Source of the DNA: Prevotella sp.
GTDB lineage: Bacteria > Bacteroidota > Bacteroidia > Bacteroidales > Bacteroidaceae
Length of the DNA: 45,783 bases
Reading direction: 5' to 3'
Assembly: GCA_016284895.1 (NCBI GenBank)
Contig: JAEEPT010000003.1
Location: 1 to 45,783 of the forward strand
Positions 24,689 through 34,655 of this stretch are shown piece by piece; the stretch's first letter is position 1, and each line of letters begins with the position of its first letter. A program made the position numbers and the translations under genes. A model generated the notes under the pieces. That model saw nothing but the letters and a program-made list of their open reading frames with translations. It was not told the DNA's origin and made no database searches.

Positions 24689-27637
24689 TTAAATAAACAA
24701 TTCTCCCATCGCTACCGAAAGAGAAACTTTGCACCTGTCACATATATCTGTAATAGTTGCTCCATTAGCTGACAATCCATAGAAGTTGTCTTCACTTATC
24801 AGAATATATTCCCACTCCCTGTCCATACGCTCTTCAGGTTTCAACTCATTGATTTTACGTGTCCACTCTACTGCTGCAGTTTGTTTCTGACGTACATTTT
24901 TGTCAAACAGCTTGTCATTCCCCTTTGTCTCAATCAAAAATATCTTCTTATCGGTACCAACGATAAAGTCTGGGTGATAGGTTGCCATCAAGCCATCGCT
25001 TCTCATATAGTAGATGACTGCAAAGGAGTGCATGTTCTCACTTATTTTCAAGAAGCGTTCCACTTCGCCGTCTCTGTCAAGAAATTCGATGAATGCCTTT
25101 TCAAAGCCACCACGACTTGTCGGATAGCCTAACCTTTCATAGATACACTTACTAACCTCCACAGAGAATGATTCACGCATCTTGATCTCCATAACAGATG
25201 AGAACTTGGTATGCACCACCTGTGCATCCGTTGTCATGATACTATTTTGTATATTGAAGATAGCTCGTGCCATTTCCTCAATGATGTGTTTGGTAACAAC
25301 AGCATCCTTTGACAAAAGGATTTTCCAGTCGTTGCCATTAAATGGATTAAACGGCTGTCCGAACAGTCTGGTTCGGATATATCGGTCAACAACGGCCATG
25401 GTCTTTGCTTCGTTAATCTGCAGATTTGGAACCGGTATCTCCTTATGCGCCGACACGCGGTCGAAGCGTAATGTGATAGTACGTAGCAATTTCTGCAAAT
25501 ACTCATTGTAGCTGGTGGCTGTAAACAGATTTGCCGTCACCTTATATCGCCCGAACTGTGTCTTCGAAATAGCCTCCTGAGAGATAAAGGTTTCTCCTTC
25601 CTGCGCCAGGAACTTACGCAGTTTTTCCAATGTAAATGCCTTAAAGGGTTGCAGGTCACGAATATCAATTTCCACATCCTCCAATTCCTCTTCTGCTTCC
25701 CTCACGATGATAGGCCATTCAAAGTCGAACTGTTCATAGTTCTCTCTCAATCCCACCTTGATCATGTCACCTACTGCCCCCGACGCGCCTGTCTCGCCTG
25801 TTTCCTCTGCAGCCAAGCCTTCGGCAAATAATTCTTCATAGAATTGCAGGAAAGCCGGATGCTCAATGATGCTCAGCATGTCGATATATGTCGTGGGATG
25901 GGTATGAAGCTGAAGCACACGTTTTCTGTCAAGTTCCTTGATGCTCTGGTATTCTGGCTCTCGCCACATCAACCGCAATCCTCGGCCAATGATTTGCTCC
26001 AACAGGATAGGCGCTTCCGACGAGCGTAGCGGTACGATGACACAAATATTGTTTACATCGAAGCCTTCTCTCAGCATCAATACAGAGATGATGACCCTAG
26101 GCTTCTGATATTTGTCTATGTCGAAGAGCTTCTTCTTTGTTTCTTTCCATTCCTCTTCGCTCACTTCACCCTTGGCATTACTGTCTATGGTGACAACATC
26201 TTCTTGAGCCAATCCGTCTTCCAACAAAAGCTGATTGACGAAAGGCGCTACCGACGTATCTTCACAGATGACCAGCATCTTCGGGTTCTTCTTCTCATCA
26301 ACGGCGGTGAATTCCGTTTCCAGTCTTTTCAGTTTGGCAAGTCCTGCACGCAGCATCAGTCGCTGACCGTCGCTCAGATTGCAAACCTTGTTTCGCTCAT
26401 CGCGCACAGCCTTATAATCTAAGTCCTTCAGCTCTGTCAACTCTTGCCTTCTGTCCAAAAGAAGTGTCTTCACCAGTCCCTTGCGCATAGCCGTTGCCAA
26501 GTCGAAGTCAACGATGATATGGGGGAAGTAGCATTTCTGCACTTTCTTGCCTGAGCCACACTGATCATAGGGTGTGGCTGAGAAGTCCACTTGAAAGAAT
26601 CGTTCGCCCTTTTTCTCGGCTATGGCATTCAGTCCTTTCTGCCATTCTACTTCCTCTATCTCACCGTTTCGCTTCAGTTCATGGATGTGGTGAGCCTCAT
26701 CGTTGATGACCATGATGTCATCCAACTCTGCCAGATACTCCAGTTCCGAGCCACGCAGATAGCGGCGGTCAAGCATTCCCAAGTCATTGCCAGCCGCCTT
26801 GCCGGGACGGATGGGCAACAGCTTTTCAATTATTTCTGGTACACTCAACTGACCACTCCCCTCCGCAATCGGAGATGGGTCGGAGGTAAGGCTTTGGTTC
26901 TCAAACAGATGCCAGTTGGTCAGCGCAATCAGTCCGTCACCCGTTGTCTTTCGTCCGATGCCCTCTTCCTTTGTCACCACATTGTTCTGTATGAACGAAA
27001 AGACTTCCTGCCGATAATGCACAGGGATGAACACCTCTTGATTCAGATAGAAATCGTTCGTCTCTATGTTGCGCTCTGTCTTGCCACGTTCCATTCGTCC
27101 ACAGAAAGCATCCAACAGTCGGTCATAAACTATCAGACCAGGAGCTACGATCAAGAAGTTTTTTGTGAATCGGTTGGCAGAGTGACCACTCCCCTCTCCA
27201 ATCGGAGAGGGGTTGGGGGTGAGGCTGTGTCTGGCATTCAGCATCTGCCATATCAGCAGGGCATGCATCACCCACGTCTTGCCCGTGCCAGTAGCCATCT
27301 TCACAGCATACTTAGGCATCTGGTATTTCTTCTGTCCTAAGGTGCCTAAGTCCACGATGGGCATCAGGTCGGGTGTCAGTTGTTCGTAATATTCCATCAC
27401 ATTCTTTACGCCCATCACCTCATGCAGATAGATGATGTTCATGATGGCCTGTCGCTGACCAGCATGGAAGTTTCGATTTCTCAACGAACAGTATTCCTCT
27501 GAGAACCAGAACTTCAGCAGTTCCTGTGTGGTGGGTGTCACTTGCTCCATCAGTTCTCCACTCTCCCATGCAGCGTTTACCGTCTCACTGAGTCGCTTCG
27601 CCAACTCTAAAGAGACATTCATACTGTTATTTTTCAT
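24689..27637 (-). CDS. Type III restriction enzyme, Res subunit
   Basis: 982-aa helicase-nuclease cutting DNA after head-to-head recognition of unmethylated sites by Res-Mod. SF2 motif I ATGTGKT (about 115-121), motif II DEAH (about 313-316), [10 protein letters not shown] (motif III-like), QIIGRGLRL (motif VI), and C-terminal PD-(D/E)XK nuclease in [22 protein letters not shown]. The ATG overlaps the Mod stop (ATGA), so the pair is translationally coupled. Two short peptide inserts, [13 protein letters not shown] (about 139-151) and [13 protein letters not shown] (about 250-262), are encoded by a palindromic repeat family. All motifs are intact, so it may be functional. Confidence 0.93.
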   Translation of the reverse strand: MKNNSMNVSLELAKRLSETVNAAWESGELMEQVTPTTQELLKFWFSEEYCSLRNRNFHAGQRQAIMNIIYLHEVMGVKNVMEYYEQLTPDLMPIVDLGTLGQKKYQMPKYAVKMATGTGKTWVMHALLIWQMLNARHSLTPNPSPIGEGSGHSANRFTKNFLIVAPGLIVYDRLLDAFCGRMERGKTERNIETNDFYLNQEVFIPVHYRQEVFSFIQNNVVTKEEGIGRKTTGDGLIALTNWHLFENQSLTSDPSPIAEGSGQLSVPEIIEKLLPIRPGKAAGNDLGMLDRRYLRGSELEYLAELDDIMVINDEAHHIHELKRNGEIEEVEWQKGLNAIAEKKGERFFQVDFSATPYDQCGSGKKVQKCYFPHIIVDFDLATAMRKGLVKTLLLDRRQELTELKDLDYKAVRDERNKVCNLSDGQRLMLRAGLAKLKRLETEFTAVDEKKNPKMLVICEDTSVAPFVNQLLLEDGLAQEDVVTIDSNAKGEVSEEEWKETKKKLFDIDKYQKPRVIISVLMLREGFDVNNICVIVPLRSSEAPILLEQIIGRGLRLMWREPEYQSIKELDRKRVLQLHTHPTTYIDMLSIIEHPAFLQFYEELFAEGLAAEETGETGASGAVGDMIKVGLRENYEQFDFEWPIIVREAEEELEDVEIDIRDLQPFKAFTLEKLRKFLAQEGETFISQEAISKTQFGRYKVTANLFTATSYNEYLQKLLRTITLRFDRVSAHKEIPVPNLQINEAKTMAVVDRYIRTRLFGQPFNPFNGNDWKILLSKDAVVTKHIIEEMARAIFNIQNSIMTTDAQVVHTKFSSVMEIKMRESFSVEVSKCIYERLGYPTSRGGFEKAFIEFLDRDGEVERFLKISENMHSFAVIYYMRSDGLMATYHPDFIVGTDKKIFLIETKGNDKLFDKNVRQKQTAAVEWTRKINELKPEERMDREWEYILISEDNFYGLSANGATITDICDRCKVSLSVAMGELFI
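26851..26892. repeat. C-rich palindromic repeat in frame in res, copy 5
   Basis: GACCACTCCCCTCCGCAATC followed by a GGAGATGGG arm; encodes [13 protein letters not shown]. More diverged than the copy at 27184, suggesting an older insertion. Confidence 0.75.
27184..27226. repeat. C-rich palindromic repeat in frame in res, copy 4
   Basis: CCCCTCTCC pairs with GGAGAGGGG around AATC; flanked by CACT and GGGGGTGAGGCT. Encodes [13 protein letters not shown] in frame without a stop. Its reverse complement matches the C-rich elements at 3492-3530 and 4379-4418 in layout. Confidence 0.8.
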
Positions 27638-29691
27638 ACGCTCTCTACTACCTGACTTTCAAATCCAAATACATCCACAGCCTTAATGCACACCTGACGA
27701 TGCGCCTTCTTTGGTACACGCAAACGAGTCTTATAGACACAGTGCAACGGGTCGTTGTCGTTCTCAGTGTTCTCCCGATAGTCCTGCCAAGTAGAGCGGA
27801 AAGTTACTCCATCGTAGTCGGGGTCTATGCTCCAGTATTCTATCAGCGAGAGCGGGTCGCGCTCCAATACCTGTTGCAGTTTCTCCTTGTCTTTATCATC
27901 CAGCGGGATATTGTCTGGCGACAGCAGCACGTAGTTCTCCAACTCCACGTCTATCTCGTCCTGATCGCCATTCTGCTTCACCACCAAGGGCTTTGCCACC
28001 AGGTATTGCAGCGACGAGAAACGAACCGACTTATCGTCTATCAGTTTCTTGAAACCTTTCTTAGCCAGCTTATCCAACAGGTCGGGTGGAATCACCAGCA
28101 CCTCCACGTTCGAGTTCTCGTACTTCTGAATAGCTTGCGAAATATCGAAGGCGAAGTTCCAACCCAGCACAACCACTTTTTCCCAATCGCCACCAAGCAG
28201 CGATGCTTTAGCTTCTACAGCCTTGCGGATAGTGGCAGCAGTTGTCAGCCGATTAGGCGAATCTACCATTACTAGTGTTCGCGTACCTTTTATATATCCG
28301 AAGTTCCTGTCGTTTGTCTGCTCAGGTGTAAAGGGCAGAGCACCATACAATCCCAGTACCACTTGGCTCAAATCACCTACATGCTTATACCGTTTGTTGT
28401 TCCTAAACGCCTCCTTCTGATAGTCGCCTATGCTCTGATACAGGAATGGTTTCACTTCCTGGTCTATAAATCGCTTGCGCATCACCAGCGAAGCAGGCTT
28501 TCCAATATCACAGGTAATCCAGCGTCTGCCTAATCGTTCAGCCACAGCTGCCGTAGTTCCGCTTCCTCCAAAAAAGTCGCAGACGAGGTCGCCATCGTTG
28601 GAAGAAGCTTTGATGATGCGCTCGAGAAGGGCTTCAGGCTTTTGAGTAGTGTATCCAACATCTTCTTTGGCTTGTGAATTAACTGGATAAATATCGTTCC
28701 AGAGATCAGAAACAATATCCCCTTCCATTTCGTCAAGATATTGTACTTTCCTTGGAGTTCCTTTTGAGTTAAACATTATTCGTCCATCTCTAAAAGCTTT
28801 ATCAATATTTTCCTGTGACCAAATCCAATGCATACCACTAGGAGGAGCGATGATTTTTCCTTGGAAATTTCTTGGTTCTCCCTGTCCCTTCTGAACAAGA
28901 GAAACATCGGTATACATCCTTCCATTTTTATCTGGCTTATAATGACTTTTTATGTATTCTTCGCTATATGGAACATAAATGTTTTTGAAATTAGTATTAA
29001 CTGTTTTGGAATAACAAAAGATTGTGTCGTGAACATTTCCAAAAGAATTACTTTGAGCTTTTGTTGTTCTTATCTTCTGCCATATAACTTCATTTCTAAA
29101 ATTATCTTTCCCAAATATTTCATCAAGTATAGTTTTGACATAAGCTCCAATATGCCAGTCAATATGGACATAAATGCAACTCTCATTTGACATTAATTCT
29201 CTCATCAACGCAAGTCTTGGGTAAATCATCTTCAAATAAGAAATCGTACCTTCTTCCCACGTATCAGCATAAGCAAATTGTTCAATGACCGTTGGCTTCT
29301 GCTGAATATCCGTACCTGGCAAAGAAATCTTCGTCCGATAGTCTGCTTTGGAATCAAACGGCGGGTCAATATAGATAAGGTCAACTTTTCCGCGAAGCGA
29401 GGGAAGCCCAGTTTGAGCATCACCTGCAAGTAGGGCTTGCATCGCCAACAGATTATCACCATAGATGAGGCGATTCATCCACTCCCCATTACCTCCAGCC
29501 ATATTGAAAGCATTGGGTATCTGTGGAGCACTGCCCTTGAACAGTCCGTTTACATCCTTACTCGGCAATACAAGTTCATTGGTCTGCAACCCTATCTGCG
29601 TACCACTGCTCAGCCGCTCCAGTATCTGTGCAGCCTCGCGCCTGCCCTCACTCACGATACGGGGCAGTTCTTCGATTAATGATTTAGCCAT
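27634..29691 (-). CDS. Type III DNA methyltransferase, Mod subunit
   Basis: 685-aa (from [22 protein letters not shown], the usual Mod start; the track adds 25 upstream codons) adenine-specific methylase giving sequence recognition. Beta-class order: catalytic DPPF (about 109-112) precedes the AdoMet motif [10 protein letters not shown] (about 372-381). The variable target-recognition region lies between. The C-terminal part (about 400-685) follows. It can methylate alone, and with Res forms the restriction complex. An unusually long leader (from the -7 motif at 29988) precedes it. No simple tandem repeat tract for phase variation was seen inside mod. Confidence 0.93.
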   Translation of the reverse strand: MAKSLIEELPRIVSEGRREAAQILERLSSGTQIGLQTNELVLPSKDVNGLFKGSAPQIPNAFNMAGGNGEWMNRLIYGDNLLAMQALLAGDAQTGLPSLRGKVDLIYIDPPFDSKADYRTKISLPGTDIQQKPTVIEQFAYADTWEEGTISYLKMIYPRLALMRELMSNESCIYVHIDWHIGAYVKTILDEIFGKDNFRNEVIWQKIRTTKAQSNSFGNVHDTIFCYSKTVNTNFKNIYVPYSEEYIKSHYKPDKNGRMYTDVSLVQKGQGEPRNFQGKIIAPPSGMHWIWSQENIDKAFRDGRIMFNSKGTPRKVQYLDEMEGDIVSDLWNDIYPVNSQAKEDVGYTTQKPEALLERIIKASSNDGDLVCDFFGGSGTTAAVAERLGRRWITCDIGKPASLVMRKRFIDQEVKPFLYQSIGDYQKEAFRNNKRYKHVGDLSQVVLGLYGALPFTPEQTNDRNFGYIKGTRTLVMVDSPNRLTTAATIRKAVEAKASLLGGDWEKVVVLGWNFAFDISQAIQKYENSNVEVLVIPPDLLDKLAKKGFKKLIDDKSVRFSSLQYLVAKPLVVKQNGDQDEIDVELENYVLLSPDNIPLDDKDKEKLQQVLERDPLSLIEYWSIDPDYDGVTFRSTWQDYRENTENDNDPLHCVYKTRLRVPKKAHRQVCIKAVDVFGFESQVVESV

Positions 29692-29745
29692 TATAGCATT
29701 AGTTTTAGATTTTATACTAATGCGTCGCGCCATCAAACAAAACAA

Positions 29746-29895
29746 TTCCTGCAAGTACAGACACAAAACGTGGACGAATCCCCGTTCAGTGCTCCAGGTA
29801 CTTGCAGGAAACCTATACTATCAAAACAGGAAAACGCCCACTATACAAGTGAGCGCCACCACTATTCTGATAATATGTTCTTTCTACCTGCAAGT
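29746..29895 (-). promoter_or_regulatory. Three-motif inverted repeat in mod leader
   Basis: In the sense of mod: ACTTGCAGG (29895-29887), then TTCCTGCAAGTAC (29810-29798), then GTACTTGCAGGAA (29758-29746). The middle copy can pair with either neighbour (9 or 13 base pairs), which would give two exclusive hairpins. Alternatively these are protein-binding iterons. Confidence 0.5.
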
Positions 29896-29987
29896 TTCGG
29901 AACACTTTGAATAATAGCCAACGCTAATGATTTTTCCACAAAAGTCATACCAGCACCCCCACTGAGGCCTATGCCGATACTTGATTG

Positions 29988-29995
29988 CAAAAGTA
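29988..29995 (-). promoter_or_regulatory. -7 promoter motif upstream of mod
   Basis: TACTTTTG on the minus strand, about 300 bases before the chosen mod ATG. It is the closest full motif I found, giving a long leader. Confidence 0.45.
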
Positions 29996-30169
29996 CAAAA
30001 AGAAATAGAAAACGAAAATAAAACTTCGAACTTTTTATTTCTCATGGAACGAATAAATATAAATCGCTGGGATATCTGGGCTAATTTCGTCAAAATATGT
30101 TTATGCATTTAACAGTTACTCGCGTGAAAAAATGCGCGAAAGACAGGAAACGTTCAGTGGATTGGATAG

Positions 30170-30285
30170 TTTAGGCTATTTCACGATGGGATTTAGGTTA
30201 GATGGTCACGCGATTTAGGCTATATCATCAAACGATATAGCCTAAATCGTGACGTGAAATAGCCAAGAACATTTTATGATTTAGG
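30170..30285. repeat. ATTTAGGC-type nested inverted repeats
   Basis: Inner stem CGATTTAGGCTATATC (30211-30226) with perfect complement 30234-30249; outer stem GGCTATTTCACG (30174-30185) with complement 30253-30264; further single motifs GATTTAGG at 30190 and 30275. Related motifs recur at 45170-45295. Confidence 0.75.
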
Positions 30286-30319
30286 GTAAAACATGGCACT
30301 AATCCCTAACTGCCATTTT

Positions 30320-30892
30320 TTACTTCCTGATAATCTCCACCTGTCCGTCGGGGCGAAGTCTGATGATGCTGGAGGGTTGATGGGGCTTGTGCTCCTGTCG
30401 GCGAGTGAAACACACGTAATCTACAGCCTCAACGATGCGCGGGTCAATGTCGCAGTAGTTCTGTGCAGCAGGCTCGCCGCTGATGTTGGCCGAGGTAGAG
30501 ACGATGGCTTTCTGAAAACGATAGCACAGTTCCTTCGAGAAAGACTCGTTGGTGATGCGAATGCCGATGCTGCCATCGTCGGCTATGAGGTTGGGAGCCA
30601 GGTTGATGGCTCCATCGAGAATGAGTGTAGTGGGACGTTCGCTGGCGCAATCAATGAGCTGCCATGCCACGTCGGGCACGTTGCGCACATAGCGCTGCAT
30701 GCGGGCATCGCTGTCAACGAGGCAGATGAGTGCCTTCGAGTCATCGCGCTGCTTGATTTCATAGACCCGCTTCACAGCTTCTGCATTTGTGGCATCACAG
30801 CCGATGCCCCACACTGTGTCGGTGGGATAGAGTATGATGCCGCCCTTGCGCATCGTCTCTACCGCATTCTTGATATCCTGTTCCTGTGTCAT
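30320..30892 (-). CDS. tsaC: L-threonylcarbamoyladenylate synthase
   Basis: 190-aa YrdC/Sua5 enzyme making threonylcarbamoyl-AMP, precursor of tRNA t6A37. Signature GGIILYPTDTVWGIGCDATN (N-terminal), KQRDDSKALICLV, ERPTTLILDGA, GSIGIRI and STSANISGEPA are visible. The size is that of the short, Sua5-domain-lacking type. Minus strand, upstream of the accessory block; CotH-family gene ends 57 bases before it on the same strand. Confidence 0.94.
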   Translation of the reverse strand: MTQEQDIKNAVETMRKGGIILYPTDTVWGIGCDATNAEAVKRVYEIKQRDDSKALICLVDSDARMQRYVRNVPDVAWQLIDCASERPTTLILDGAINLAPNLIADDGSIGIRITNESFSKELCYRFQKAIVSTSANISGEPAAQNYCDIDPRIVEAVDYVCFTRRQEHKPHQPSSIIRLRPDGQVEIIRK

Positions 30893-30949
30893 TGATTGAA
30901 TGAAAAAAAATTTCTTCGTATTTTGTGTGAATGATGGTTCGTTCTTACG

Positions 30950-32956
30950 TTACTTCCTGAACTTCACCGAGCGCACATTGCGGCCAGTCTTCCACGTGAC
31001 CACATAGATGCCATTGGGCAGTCCGCTCATGGAGCAACCCTCGCTGGCAGTAAACGTTGCCACGCGCGTGCCGTTGAGTGCCGTCACGCTGACGGGGAAC
31101 GAGAGGGCTTCGGGTGAGGCCGAACCGAAGTGGAGCCACTGTCGCTGTGAGTCGTAGGCCAGTGCGTACTCATCAGGCTCAGGCGCCTCGATACCCAGCA
31201 CTGTGTCGGGAAGTGGTTGGTTGGCTACGATGCGCCACAGCCGGTTGGTGCTCGACCCGTTGCGCGAGTCGCTGGTATAGCTCAGGATGGCGGTATTGTC
31301 GTCGCTACGACCGCCTTCCAGATTGGCTACATGCTGCGAATAAACGTTCTCTAAGTTGTAATAGCCATCGGTACCCTGCGGCAGGAGGTTCCACAGCTGT
31401 CGGCTGTCAGACTCATCGGGAGTCGCTACGTTCAGGTGGGTTCCCACATTCACCTCAGGGCCTACGCTGCCCATAGTGGGATCGTTGAGGGCCAGCTCAT
31501 TGGAGCGGTTCACTATCTGGAAATAATCGCCCACGGGCTTGATTATCCAGTCCTCACTCTCACGGGTCTTGTTGTCTGTAAACTGTACCACAGCCGTGCC
31601 ACTGACTTCCATGGCCTTCGAGGTCTTCACGTTCACGATGTGATAGTAGTAGTCGCCCGGCACGAAGGGCGGTGTGGGCTCCAGCGGTTTCTTATTGTAG
31701 AAAGCCTGTTCCAGAAAAGCGCAGTGCTCAGTGATGAAGTCTTTGAGGTCGGTCACATACTGTTCGTAGGAGGAGTAGAGCACCGTCTCATGATACATGC
31801 GGGTGTTGATGCCCCAGCGCTGATAGTTCAACTGCTGCGACTGACTGAGCAAGTTCTGCATGCTGTCAACTTTCTGATGCATGTAGCTGACCAGCCCAGC
31901 ATCGAGCAATTCCTTGAAGCGATGATAGACGCGCTTCTGGAACCATGGGTCATCCCACATGCGGCGAACCCACTCACGCGAACCCGAGTAGGCGATATCT
32001 ACCATAAGTGAATTGACCGAACTGCTCAGTCCCTGCTCACGACTCACGCGGTAGTCGTTGTTGTATGCAATGTCGTAGTCCCAAAGTGGTCCCCAGTAGA
32101 ATCGGGAGTTGTTCTGATCCTTGTAGAAGTAAGTACTGTAGAAGCCGTCAATATTGGCACTCACCTCAGTGCAAAGATACCAGTCGATGAGCGAGAGGGT
32201 GTCAACGTAGGCCCGATAGCCCTTGAGCGAGTCGGTGAAAGAGGTGCCTAAAAGTGCACGTTCAAAGGCATCGACTTGGTTCTTGATAAAGATGGTTTGG
32301 CGCTCCACAATCTCCTCTTCTTCAGGGTAATGTATTCGGACGGGAGCACTGTAGTTTGAAGTGATGAAATAGTTTCCGTCACGAAAGCCATCCACCTCAA
32401 GCAGGTAGCCGCCCGTGATGTTATCGTCGGTTCCCAGAGGATAGTTCTGCTCAGTGATGTCCACTCGGTGAGCACGCACATCAATCTGGTCGCTAATCTG
32501 ATAAGTCCCGATGTAACTGTTGTTCAACACCATATCAACAAACTTGTAAGCAGGATTGAACTTGAGCGATGTGAACTCGCCCATGGCAAAGGTCACGGCA
32601 TTGCGCATCATGGTCTTGTCGCCGGCATTGGCCAACAAGGTCCACTTCTTGGCTTTCGCATAGCCTTTACCTAAAAACTTTTCCTTATTGAGAAACTTGA
32701 TCTTGTAGGGCTTCTTCGCCATGTTCCAAGTGGAATTGCCACGTCCGCGAATGCTCACCGAGTCGTAGCTGGTGACCAGTCCGGCCTCATCCACATAATG
32801 CAATCTACAGTATTTATAGACATCCTTACTGGTAATACCATAGCCGTCGAACGTCTCGATGTAGATGGTTGGCAGATCGGTCTTCTGCACATACTGTGCT
32901 TCAGCGACAGATGCCATCATCAATCCTACAAGCAGCAAAAAAACAAGCTTCTTCAT
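30950..32956 (-). CDS. Secreted CotH-kinase family protein with lectin-like domain
   Basis: 668-aa protein with signal peptide MKKLVFLLLVGLMMASVAEAQ. The CotH domain (about 50-420) shows SIRGRGNSTWNMAKKPYKIKF and WYLCTEVSANIDGFYSTYFY ... FYWGPLWDYDIAYNND, the hallmark of this atypical secreted kinase fold. Residues about 440-590 resemble a ricin-type beta-trefoil (YYYHIVNVKTSKAMEVSG ... WIIKPVGDYFQIVN). The last ~80 residues end GLPNGIYVVTWKTGRNVRSVKF, like a type IX secretion C-terminal signal. Likely exported or cell-surface; substrate unknown. -7 motif TAATTTTG at 32979-32986. Confidence 0.88.
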   Translation of the reverse strand: MKKLVFLLLVGLMMASVAEAQYVQKTDLPTIYIETFDGYGITSKDVYKYCRLHYVDEAGLVTSYDSVSIRGRGNSTWNMAKKPYKIKFLNKEKFLGKGYAKAKKWTLLANAGDKTMMRNAVTFAMGEFTSLKFNPAYKFVDMVLNNSYIGTYQISDQIDVRAHRVDITEQNYPLGTDDNITGGYLLEVDGFRDGNYFITSNYSAPVRIHYPEEEEIVERQTIFIKNQVDAFERALLGTSFTDSLKGYRAYVDTLSLIDWYLCTEVSANIDGFYSTYFYKDQNNSRFYWGPLWDYDIAYNNDYRVSREQGLSSSVNSLMVDIAYSGSREWVRRMWDDPWFQKRVYHRFKELLDAGLVSYMHQKVDSMQNLLSQSQQLNYQRWGINTRMYHETVLYSSYEQYVTDLKDFITEHCAFLEQAFYNKKPLEPTPPFVPGDYYYHIVNVKTSKAMEVSGTAVVQFTDNKTRESEDWIIKPVGDYFQIVNRSNELALNDPTMGSVGPEVNVGTHLNVATPDESDSRQLWNLLPQGTDGYYNLENVYSQHVANLEGGRSDDNTAILSYTSDSRNGSSTNRLWRIVANQPLPDTVLGIEAPEPDEYALAYDSQRQWLHFGSASPEALSFPVSVTALNGTRVATFTASEGCSMSGLPNGIYVVTWKTGRNVRSVKFRK

Positions 32957-32978
32957 GACAAAATAGTATTTATGGGGG

Positions 32979-32986
32979 CAAAATTA
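32979..32986 (-). promoter_or_regulatory. -7 promoter motif for CotH gene
   Basis: TAATTTTG on the minus strand, 22 bases before the ATG. Confidence 0.55.
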
Positions 32987-33158
32987 CGAAAAAAAGTTTT
33001 GTTTTGTTGTCATTCCACTCACATTTTTATAACTTTTCGCATAGTTTTTAACTATAAATCAACACTTTACAAAATTCAGAACGGGAAAGTTACAAAAGTG
33101 CCTTCACGCTTTCACTGACCAATAATAACCTTATATGAAAGAATGTTATTGCTGGCAG

Positions 33159-34637
33159 CTACATATTTCTGTATTCGCCTATGCTCTGCTGATAGTCGAG
33201 GAGGCGGTTGTGATAGTTGGCTTGGGCATCGGCGTGCTTGTCGAGGGCCTGACTGTAGAGGAGCTGAGCCTGAAGAAGATCGCCCACCGTGCAGGTGCCA
33301 GCCTTGTAGAAGTTACGGTGGAGGCGCAGATTCTCTTGAGCCTGTTCTATCCCCTGAAGAGCCAACTGCATCTGCTGCCACGCCTCCTGCACACCGTTCC
33401 ATGCGTTCTGCATGCGGATGTGGAGAAGCTGGGAGGTGTCGTCGAGCTGTTCCTCAGCCTTGCGCTGTTCTATCTTGCGGTGCTTGATGGCATGCGCCCC
33501 ACCCCACCAGTCGCTCAGCGGCACGCTGACGGTAGCGAAGAGCATGCCGAAGCTGTGGTTCTGCTTGCCTCGGGATGCATCGAAGAGCGACTTGTCGAGC
33601 ATGTTGTGGAAGTGATAGCCAGCCCCCACAGCCAAGGAGGGAAGGTTCTTGCCCACCTCCATCTTGCGCTGAAGGCGCATGGCCTCTACCTGTTTTTCGA
33701 GCAACTTGTATTCGGGCAGCGAACTGAGCGAGCCCTCAGCAGGCGCAGGCATGAGCACAGGGTCGGAAGGAGGTGACGCAAGGGTGAAGAGCGTATCGCG
33801 CAGACCGCAATGATGAGCCAGCGTGAGCTTCACGACAGAGATGGCGTTCAGGAGCGTCAGTTTATTACTCTGTACATCATTTTGCCGCAACTGCACCTGC
33901 AACAGGTCGTTGCGCAGGGCAACACCAGCCTTCACAGCCACACTCGCATCCTTGCTGAACTCAGCCAGCATCTGTTCGACGGTGTTGACGGTGCGTAGCT
34001 TCGCGTAGAGTGTGACGAGCTGCCAGTAATAGTAGGTGGTGGTGCGGTCAACCTCGTTCTCAGAGAGTTGCAGTTTCAGTCGGCTCACGTCCTCGCCCAC
34101 CCGAGCCAGACGGTTGCCATTGATGATCTGTCCGCCTGCAAAGACGGGCTGCACAGCCGTGACACCAGCCATAGCGCCATTCTTCATCAGCGTGAAGCTC
34201 AGCGGATTGCCAATGGCACTGAGTGAGGTCATCACCTCGGCGGGCAGCACAGCCTGAGCCACGTTCTGCACACCAGTGACGAACTTTTCCGGAATCATCT
34301 TCAGGATGGAAGCATTCTCAGTGGAAAGGAGGTCCTTGGGATCGACCTCCATCTTCGCCATACCGTTATTGGTAGTGAACCACAATCCTGTGGCACTGAT
34401 GTTGGGGAAATACTTGGTGAAGGCCTCACGCCTCTGCTGGCGAGCAGCATCGATGTCGTGACGGGCAGCACGCAACTTGTTGTTGTGAGTGCGGGCAGAG
34501 TCGTTCAGCTGCTGCAACGTGTATGTTTGCGCCCAAGCGGGACTAAATGACAAATGACAAATGACAAACGATAAAATCATCAGCATCATCCGTCTTTTTC
34601 TCATGCTAAGCATTTTCATAATCATGTTCTTACCCAT
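33159..34637 (-). CDS. TolC-family outer membrane efflux protein (RND operon)
   Basis: 492 aa from ATG 34637; the track start at 34652 is a GTG and several ATGs follow, so the exact start is uncertain. Signal peptide includes MMLMILSFVICHLSFSPAWAQ, part of which is encoded by a heptamer array. The mature part shows OEP helices (LQQLNDSARTHNNKLRAARHDIDAARQQR, FTKYFPNISATGLW). It ends the minus-strand operon adaptor-pump-TolC and starts about 19 bases after the RND stop. It is only distantly similar to the tolC at 963. Confidence 0.9.
   Translation of the reverse strand: MGKNMIMKMLSMRKRRMMLMILSFVICHLSFSPAWAQTYTLQQLNDSARTHNNKLRAARHDIDAARQQRREAFTKYFPNISATGLWFTTNNGMAKMEVDPKDLLSTENASILKMIPEKFVTGVQNVAQAVLPAEVMTSLSAIGNPLSFTLMKNGAMAGVTAVQPVFAGGQIINGNRLARVGEDVSRLKLQLSENEVDRTTTYYYWQLVTLYAKLRTVNTVEQMLAEFSKDASVAVKAGVALRNDLLQVQLRQNDVQSNKLTLLNAISVVKLTLAHHCGLRDTLFTLASPPSDPVLMPAPAEGSLSSLPEYKLLEKQVEAMRLQRKMEVGKNLPSLAVGAGYHFHNMLDKSLFDASRGKQNHSFGMLFATVSVPLSDWWGGAHAIKHRKIEQRKAEEQLDDTSQLLHIRMQNAWNGVQEAWQQMQLALQGIEQAQENLRLHRNFYKAGTCTVGDLLQAQLLYSQALDKHADAQANYHNRLLDYQQSIGEYRNM
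34545..34565. repeat. Heptanucleotide tandem repeat AAATGAC x3 in signal peptide
   Basis: Three perfect 7-base units (GTCATTT in the coding sense) giving FVICHLSF within the signal peptide. Twenty-one bases keep the frame; one unit more or less would not. Confidence 0.85.
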
Positions 34638-34655
34638 TTTATCATTTTTCACTTA

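Larger units (their letters stand above)
29692..30319. other. mod leader and repeat-rich intergenic region
   Basis: About 630 bases. Contains the possible mod leader with three ACTTGCAGG-type motifs, a -7 motif at 29988-29995, and an ATTTAGGC-type inverted repeat array (30170-30285) before the tsaC 3' end. The minus ORF 29884-30108 has no support as a gene. Confidence 0.6.

Noticed and set aside
29884-30108. 74-aa minus-strand ORF upstream of mod
   Set aside because: Spans the -7 motif and leader; composition not protein-like. No homology recognised.
30170-30285. Possible CRISPR or attachment site
   Set aside because: Motifs face both directions at irregular spacing and no integrase is present.
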